From: Viscum album
Lineage: Eukaryota; Streptophyta; Magnoliopsida; Santalales; Viscaceae
Reading direction: 5' to 3'
DNA length: 64,000 nt
Assembly (NCBI GenBank): GCA_963277665.1
Contig: OY728120.1
Location: 423,838,138 to 423,902,137 of the forward strand
This document shows positions 57,178-64,000 of the stretch, piece by piece (position 1 is the stretch's first letter; the number at the start of each line of letters is the position of its first letter). The notes under the pieces were generated by a model. That model did not search any database. It saw only the letters and a list, made by a program, of their open reading frames with translations, and was not told the origin of the DNA. A program made the position numbers and the translations under genes.

Positions 57178-60100
57178 GGCATTAAAGGGGATATAGGATT
57201 AATTAATTTCATAAAGATTTTTCCAAAGGAGGTCTTGGGTGGGTCCTACAGTAAATATTATTTTAAAATTTGAAGACACACTGTAATCAGGCACTTGAAT
57301 CCTATCACGGGAATTTAAATGATGTGAAATGGGTTTTCACATTATGTAATACTTTAAATCATCTAACAACACTATTATCAGTGAACCTATTACAAAAACA
57401 GATCTTGAAAATAGTCATGTCGTGTAATTGTAACACACAATGTGTATTTTCATTTCATAGAGTGAAATCTCATAACGACATGTCCTAGCTGCACAGCTTC
57501 TTTTGATGAAGTCTTGACATTTAATTTCATTACACATAATGTAATAATTCTATTTCTAGTTTTCCATCTTTGCATTGGCATGAAAAATCATGTGTTGCAC
57601 TGCTTCACTTTGTTCATGGCGCGAAGTGTCTTTTGTCTCTATTAGTCACCTATTTTCACTCCTTTTCCTAGGAAAAATGCATCTTACCATAAAAACATAA
57701 AACATGTAAAATTTTCAAACATTTAGAAAGAATATTCATTAAAATAAAAAAACCAATATATTAGAATACCAAAAAATATATGCATAAAATATACTTATCA
57801 AATTTGTTCAATGTCATTTTAAAATGAATCAGTTGTATACATATTTATAATTATCCTTTAGTTAATTTTTAATGGATATAAAATTGAAAAATAATCCAAT
57901 ACACTTTATAGTTGGCTTAATGAAATAATCATATAGGTAGTGCTCTCTAGGGTTCCCCCATGTTTGATCCCCAGTATGGAAAATAGGAAACATTCGCCAC
58001 CTGAACTCACATACATGCACATACCGATGAAATAAATCTACTAAAATAACCTCTAAAAGATATCTCCTATCTTTAATCTCAAGAAAATTATCTTCAATAT
58101 GGATTGATTTCATGGATAGCGGATTGATTTGGACGTGGCCATGTTTTGTTATTATGTAGAATTTTGAATTTTCTAAATATATAGTGATATTGAAATAGAG
58201 TGGTTGTTACATAAAACCATGTAATTTGAACATCAGTGGACTTTAACCCAGTTTATCATTCTTTATTACTCTTAACATAGTCTAAATAATTTATGGCATA
58301 AATTTTCACTTTACATACATATAATCATAATGATGGATCTTTTCAACTTAGCGAATCCACTTCTAATCATCCTCAACATCATCCAATAAATATTTATATA
58401 TATATATATACATACTTTCTAATTTGTAATAAATACTCTTTACTTTAACCAAAAAGAATACAAGTGAATGGATCTCATTATTTCTTAAGAACTCTATTCT
58501 ACCTATGTATAGGCTTCGGAACATCCAAGAACCTTCCAATATATTTCTTATAAATATATTAAAATTAATAATTTTTTCATCATTATTGATTAAAAATAAC
58601 GAACAAACAAAAACAAGGCTCTATAATAATTTTTTTTATAAAGGTTGTGACCCTAAAGCTGAAAATTGTAAAAAAAATCAATTCTAATTGAATGCTTTAT
58701 ATATGTGTGTTATTTTGGGTGTAGTTTCATAGAACATGTTGTTTTTTTAACTTCTATTTTGAAGTGAAGGTCAAAATTGGAATCAACTCATGGTTTCTAT
58801 ATAGATTGAGTTCCTTCCAAAATTATCCACTCTTTTTTCACACATGTTAGGCCAGGTAGAGTTATAATTGATTTGTTGTTATAAAATTTCTAAAAAGATG
58901 TTTTTTCACCCATATATGATATGTAAACTTATTTATTATCCCAATAATGTGGGATACTAAAGAGGATAAAAAGATAAAAATATATTATTCAGAAAATTAT
59001 GAATAGTAATGAAGAGATTAATTTTCCCTTACTATACATTCCATTGTATTCGTGATATAATAATAAGGGGGAGAAGAACCTGTATTGAAATTTTCATTTA
59101 TTTAAAATACAAGGGAGATATATGAGACATTGAATTTGAAAAAAAAATCGGTATTGAAAAAAAAACTCAAAGATTAGAGTTTTATTTGAATATTGGTTTC
59201 ATTTTCTATCCTTGTAGTTATTAGAGGAAACCCATTACTTGTGTTGATGATATTTAATAGAATAAGAATATAATCACTGAATAAAATGTTATTGATTCTC
59301 ATACATTTTTGAGTAAAAGATATTGAAGGCACTAACATTATAAATGGATAAGGACGAGGATGCTTCTTGGTTAGCATCTCCAATATCTTTTGATTAATTA
59401 AGGTGGTTTTTATTAATAAAATGCATGCATTGATGTTGTGTATTGTGTTTTCAAGAATAGTTAGATAAAATCTAATAAGTTGGATGAATATATAGATTTA
59501 TGTGACTATCAATAGAGGAAGAATTTTTCTAATTTTTTGGATAAACCATCCTTTGAATACTTAACATGTTGGTTGTTGTATTTTCTAATGATAATCATTT
59601 GGTTGCAGGATTTAATTTTTTGATAATGAAGTAGAAAGTATCAAGGTAGTGAAGTACATGATAAAAATTACCTTAAGTATTAAATCTGTTGAAAATACTT
59701 GGGAATGGTGTTAAGGAAGTCTAATCTAGATTTATATATTAACAAATGTTTCTTGATTCATTTGAGTGTGATTTGATATGATTAAAAATTCCTAAAATAT
59801 ATTTGGAATAGTTCAATTTTCACATGAAGCATTCTCGAATTACTATGCTAGAGTGGGAAATCATATAAGGATTGGAAATATATGATTAATTATAAGTATA
59901 TTTATATATAATTTTGAATATTTTATTAATTTCTTATAGTTTTTATGAATGATTCAGTTTTCATATAGTAATAATACTTTCTGATTATTCTATCGCCATA
60001 TAAGAATCTGAAAACGCATATGATATCCACTCATGAAAGATAATTCTTGTTCATATGATGAATGTTCTTTCATGAGATAGTTTATTAAAAGATACCTCTC

Positions 60101-62160
60101 ATCATATTTATTTTATTAATACACTATGGGACTTTTTAAGAATCCACAAAATCATATTTTTTGTTATGTTTTTGTAAAACGTGTTACTTCCCAAGTCACT
60201 ATGATTATATATGAAGGGTTTTCATAACACACCTATTATAAGATGTTAATTATTTGATGTGTTATAAGCATTTATATTATTCATATTCCCACAAGATATG
60301 TAGTTTCATAAGAATATAAAATTAAATAAATTTTATTTTGATATTATATTTATCTATGTAATATAGAACACATTTTCAAAATATTTGAAATTTCCTGAAT
60401 GAATAATTTCATTTAATAATTAGGATATCAAAGCATGGTGACTTTTTTAGAAATTTATTAAGATTAAAAAAGTATATAACATATTAACTAAATCTGGAAA
60501 TCAAATGCGATGATATTGGAGTTGTTCTTTTGTTTTATATATATCACAAAAATATTTTTAATTTAATATTAATGAGGGAAAGAGGTTTCTCAGATTCTAG
60601 CTGAGGTTTTTATATTCATGATGGGTTATATACAAGTTTTTTTAAACTCTCATGCTGTAAATAGAATAAGTCACATTGCTTGCTATTTTATTGTATGATT
60701 TTTAAACAACATTGTAGAAATTTTTATTTCAAAAAATAAAAGTGAGATATTTGGAGAATAGAAGTGATTTAGGTCCTATCGATCCAAACTAAGATCAATT
60801 ACAACTAAGAGAAAAATTGGAGTTATAATAATGGTATCTGTGGTATTTTACTAGGGAAAACCATTAAAGGAAAATGAGATATCCCAGATCATGGGATACA
60901 CCTATATATAAACCATTAAGAAAATTCCAATATTATATTGGCACAAATACTTTTTTTGATATTTTTAATATTCAATATAATGAAAATATATTATTTTAAT
61001 CTATATATAAAAAGAAATAGAGATAGAATGTTTCATTGGGGAGATAAATAGTTTGATTCCTTGAATAAAATTTGCATCTCTTACAGAATAGTGAAACATG
61101 ATATTAGTGATTAAGATTAGATCACTCGAGTATTGAAGGAGAATAATAAAAGAAACTATTGTGGTTCTCCTGATAAATTTCAATAAAAGCTGAGAAAGTA
61201 AGTATTCACTTGATATACTATTACAAAATAATTGAGAAAGAAGAATAATAAGTATATAAGAATGAGGAAGAGAATGAAAATGTTTTTATGTATAAGGAAT
61301 AAATGAAACATAAAAAGTAGTTAAAGAATATAAAGACTGAGTGATAGAATCCTAAAATAATATTCCATTAAAGGACTGGGAGTTTGGAAAAAAAATAATG
61401 ACTAAGATTCAGGTATGAATTATTAAAGATATAAAGTTAGTTGAAGAATCTATATTTGAGATAATGGAAATATAATTTTGTAGATGTGTTTACATCCTGA
61501 GATGAAATAAGATCTATATCAGAAGGTGGAAGTTATAATACCATTCATGATACTGAAGTGAAATAGTATAAAGAAATTATAGAAGGGTTGTCAGATAGTG
61601 AAATGGTTTCTGGATGATATATAACACCATTTAAAGTACGGGGAGCATAATTGGGTTTACTATAACCCCTTTACAAATACACTTTTATGGATTATAATAT
61701 TATAATAGAGAATCTATGAATTAGGGAAGCCAAGTATAATAAGGAGTATTATTCCTATAAGGTATTAAGACATGTTAAAATACCATGTGTTTTTTTCACT
61801 AACGTTTAATGATTTGAATATTGTTTTTCAATGGTTAGTAAATGATAAATAACTCAATCTTTTTTAATCATAATCATAGGTTCAAATACCAAAAGGTATT
61901 AAATCATAATGTTTAAAATTGATCTTGGTATACTAAATTATCTACCCCTAACTCATCCCCATTTGTCTACGTAGGTCCACTAGGACTAATATGATCCGGT
62001 CAGAGGGATCCTCGATTGAATTAAATACAAATTGATGTTTCAAGTGGATATTTAAGGAACATTGAGAGGGGTGAATATGAAATCCCCTATTTTACCAAAT
62101 ATAAATTTCCCTCATGATTATCCCTGATTTTTATTTTAACCTCTCTCTTGGATAAGATTT
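57178..62160. other. AT-rich sequence, no gene identified
   Basis: Contains a (TA)n run at about 58394-58411 and short open frames (60-83 codons) without family resemblance. The part next to E7 (about 60500-62160) would be E7's internal region if that element is intact, but I recognise no gag or pol block there. Confidence 0.55.
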
Positions 62161-64000
62161 AATAACCCAGACTCCAGTATCCCAGAGTGGGTGGTTAATT
62201 TATTACATTGGAACTAGATACACAGTATCATATCTCAATGACATAAATAGATTAGTAGACTTGGTAAACTAGATGAACACTTGAATTTTACATATATTTG
62301 AATACATAAAATATAAAAAATTATTTACTTTTATATATCTATTATTAACATTAGAATACCCATGCGTATCAATCATAAAACACATCATGGTATCCTCAGG
62401 AAGATGAAACATAAGAATAGATGAACTCATATTATTAGTAAGGGTATTATTATAGTGGAATCTAAAATTAATAAATAAGAATAATAAATATTTAAATATA
62501 AATAAATGAAAATGAATTTCATTTGAACTATAACATGAACATGATATGTATGGAATAAATGATGATCAAATAAAGACATATCAATAATCACATGAGATTG
62601 AAACTTATCCATGACCATTATAACTAATTTAATATTCATATTAAAATCAATAAACAATCTCATAATGAGGGAACAAACAATTATGGACATTTAAAAAATT
62701 ATTTCAAGATCATTCCAAAGACTATATGAAAAATGGGTAACAACCTGTTTATTTGGGCATCTAATTTGTCTCATGAGACCAGTTGATGCATCGAGGATAT
62801 TTGTAATTTTCTTCCCCACCCATACCTTAATAATTAAACAAATACTCATAGGAAATGGTTGAAACATAATAAATAAATACATACATTTTGAAAAACTATA
62901 ATATGAAAATTTAAAACTTACCATAATCAATAATCATAGTTATAAACCATCCATAGTAAAATAGTTAACGGTAATTAAATTTTTCATAACCAATAAAACT
63001 GATCAAAAACCATCAAGATAAATTATATGTATGGTATCAATACAATATATCCTGAGTAGATCATAAGTATAAAAAATTTTATGTCATTGATGAGTAAAAA
63101 TACCATAAACTTTGCATCGAAATAATTTTTTGGAAACAAACAATTTGACATTGAAAATATTTTTAAAACTAAATGTTAAAAACTATTATGAAAATAAATT
63201 TATATGAATTATTTTTGAACATATAAATTAATATTTAAATAATTTATTTATCATGAAAATTTTAAATTCCATTCATGTCTTAAGCATTAAAAAAATGATT
63301 CCTTTCACATTTTTGGTAAAAGTCAAATAGTCCTGGATTTGAAGATGACATGAAGTTTCCACTCAAATGTTTATAATAAATATAAAAATGGGTTAAAATT
63401 TCTTTAATAAATCATTTAGAAAAGGATAAAACCATTTTTGAAAACATTTTTGGAATTAATGAATTCTGATGGAAAATAATTTTCAATCGATGAGAGAAAT
63501 AATGTCGGATTTTCTTAGAAATATTTTTCTCATTCAATTTATATACCAAAGAGAGTAAAAATGGAAATAATACTTTACAAAAAATTTTAATAACCATATG
63601 AGAATTAAATTTATTTATTTTAAGATAGTAATACAAAATTATTCACCTAAGGGAGACTTAAACAAAAATAATCTCAAATAATAACGAGATTGTAAAATAA
63701 ACCATTACAAATTTATTAACATTTGAATCATAATCCCACAAAAAATAATTAAATTCATTATATAACATATCAAAAGGGGAATTATTTACACAACCCAAAG
63801 GAATAAGTGGTGAATATTTTGTATATCTCATGGAAGTAAAAGTGAGACGAGAAACCATTACCTCAGGTCTGATTTCCTTTATACATGTTATTACCTCATA
63901 TATAAAAATATACATTTATAATAAATCTATTGAAAAATAATAATTATTTTTTTCATACCAAATATTATTTATTAATATTTTTAATGAATTGTTTATTAAT
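62161..64000 (-). repeat. E7: minus-strand LTR relic of the E1/E2 family (3' end of an LTR)
   Basis: Read on the minus strand it shares ordered landmarks with LTRs A-D: TCACTTTTACTTCCATGAG near 63845 (D has TCACTTCTTACTTCCATGAG), CCTCGATGCATCAACTGG and GGTCTCATGAGACAAATT near 62795-62765 (A has CTCCTCGATTCATCAG and GGTCTCATGAGACAAACT), TGAGTTCATC near 62430, and the closing block CCACTCTGGGATACTGGAG, TCTGGGTTATT at 62190-62161 (B: GACTCCGGGCTTCTGGGG, TCTGGGAATTACA). The LTR start lies beyond the window. The terminal TACA has decayed and no primer site is convincing. Confidence 0.65.

Noticed and set aside
62427..63915. Several adjacent minus-strand frames of 74-87 codons as a cluster of small genes.
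   Set aside because: They coincide with the E7 LTR relic, are rich in Ile/Phe/Tyr from AT composition, and match no family.

Overview
The window looks like intergenic heterochromatin of a large-genome flowering plant. It is strongly AT-rich and has no intact protein-coding gene. Nearly everything recognisable is decayed LTR retrotransposon in plant-specific lineages: Ty3/gypsy chromovirus-type elements with very long LTRs (2.8 to more than 5 kb), and one Ty1/copia element of Angela/Tork-like type. The species cannot be named from this. LTR pairs are visibly diverged (about 17-18% mismatch in the segments counted by eye), so the insertions are old.

Layout. The first ~36 kb reads as the right-hand side of a nested stack. 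E1, a gypsy chromovirus on the + strand, occupies 1-3013 (reverse transcriptase, RNase H, integrase, chromodomain-like tail), followed by its 3' LTR. That LTR is split into 3014-4787 and 15628-17590 by E2 (4788-15627), a related gypsy element flanked by a perfect 5-bp target duplication, CTCTT. E2 has two ~4.25 kb LTRs but only ~2.3 kb inside, holding a broken gag with zinc knuckles, a tRNA-like SINE relic and no pol. E1 ends exactly inside the 3' LTR of E3, a copia element on the - strand (17592-26344) with a 2.0 kb 5' LTR and a clear primer binding site. E3 abuts, and probably sits inside, the 5' LTR of E4, another + strand gypsy element (26345-36120) with primer site, gag, protease, RT, RNase H, integrase and 3' LTR, all broken. 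E4 in turn lies just before the polypurine tract and LTR of E5 (from 36266), whose LTR carries two degenerate tandem-repeat blocks.

The right part holds about 2.8 kb of unrecognised AT-rich DNA (41471-44299), then E6 (44305-55102), a non-autonomous large retrotransposon derivative in - orientation. E6 has two 4.6 kb LTRs, a perfect target duplication CATCA and a 1.57 kb internal region without coding capacity. Beyond it lie about 7 kb of unrecognised AT-rich sequence with one candidate promoter/first-exon signature on the - strand (near 57.0-57.2 kb). The window ends in a - strand LTR relic (E7) related to the E1/E2 family.

Function. No element has an intact polymerase. E2 and E6 lack pol by structure and must have been mobilised in trans; E1, E3 and E4 carry stops, frameshifts and substituted catalytic residues. 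I found no CRISPR array, rRNA, functional tRNA or host gene, and no convincing new molecular system. The most informative content is the order of nesting, the two non-autonomous long-LTR elements, and the repeat and GC structures inside LTRs.
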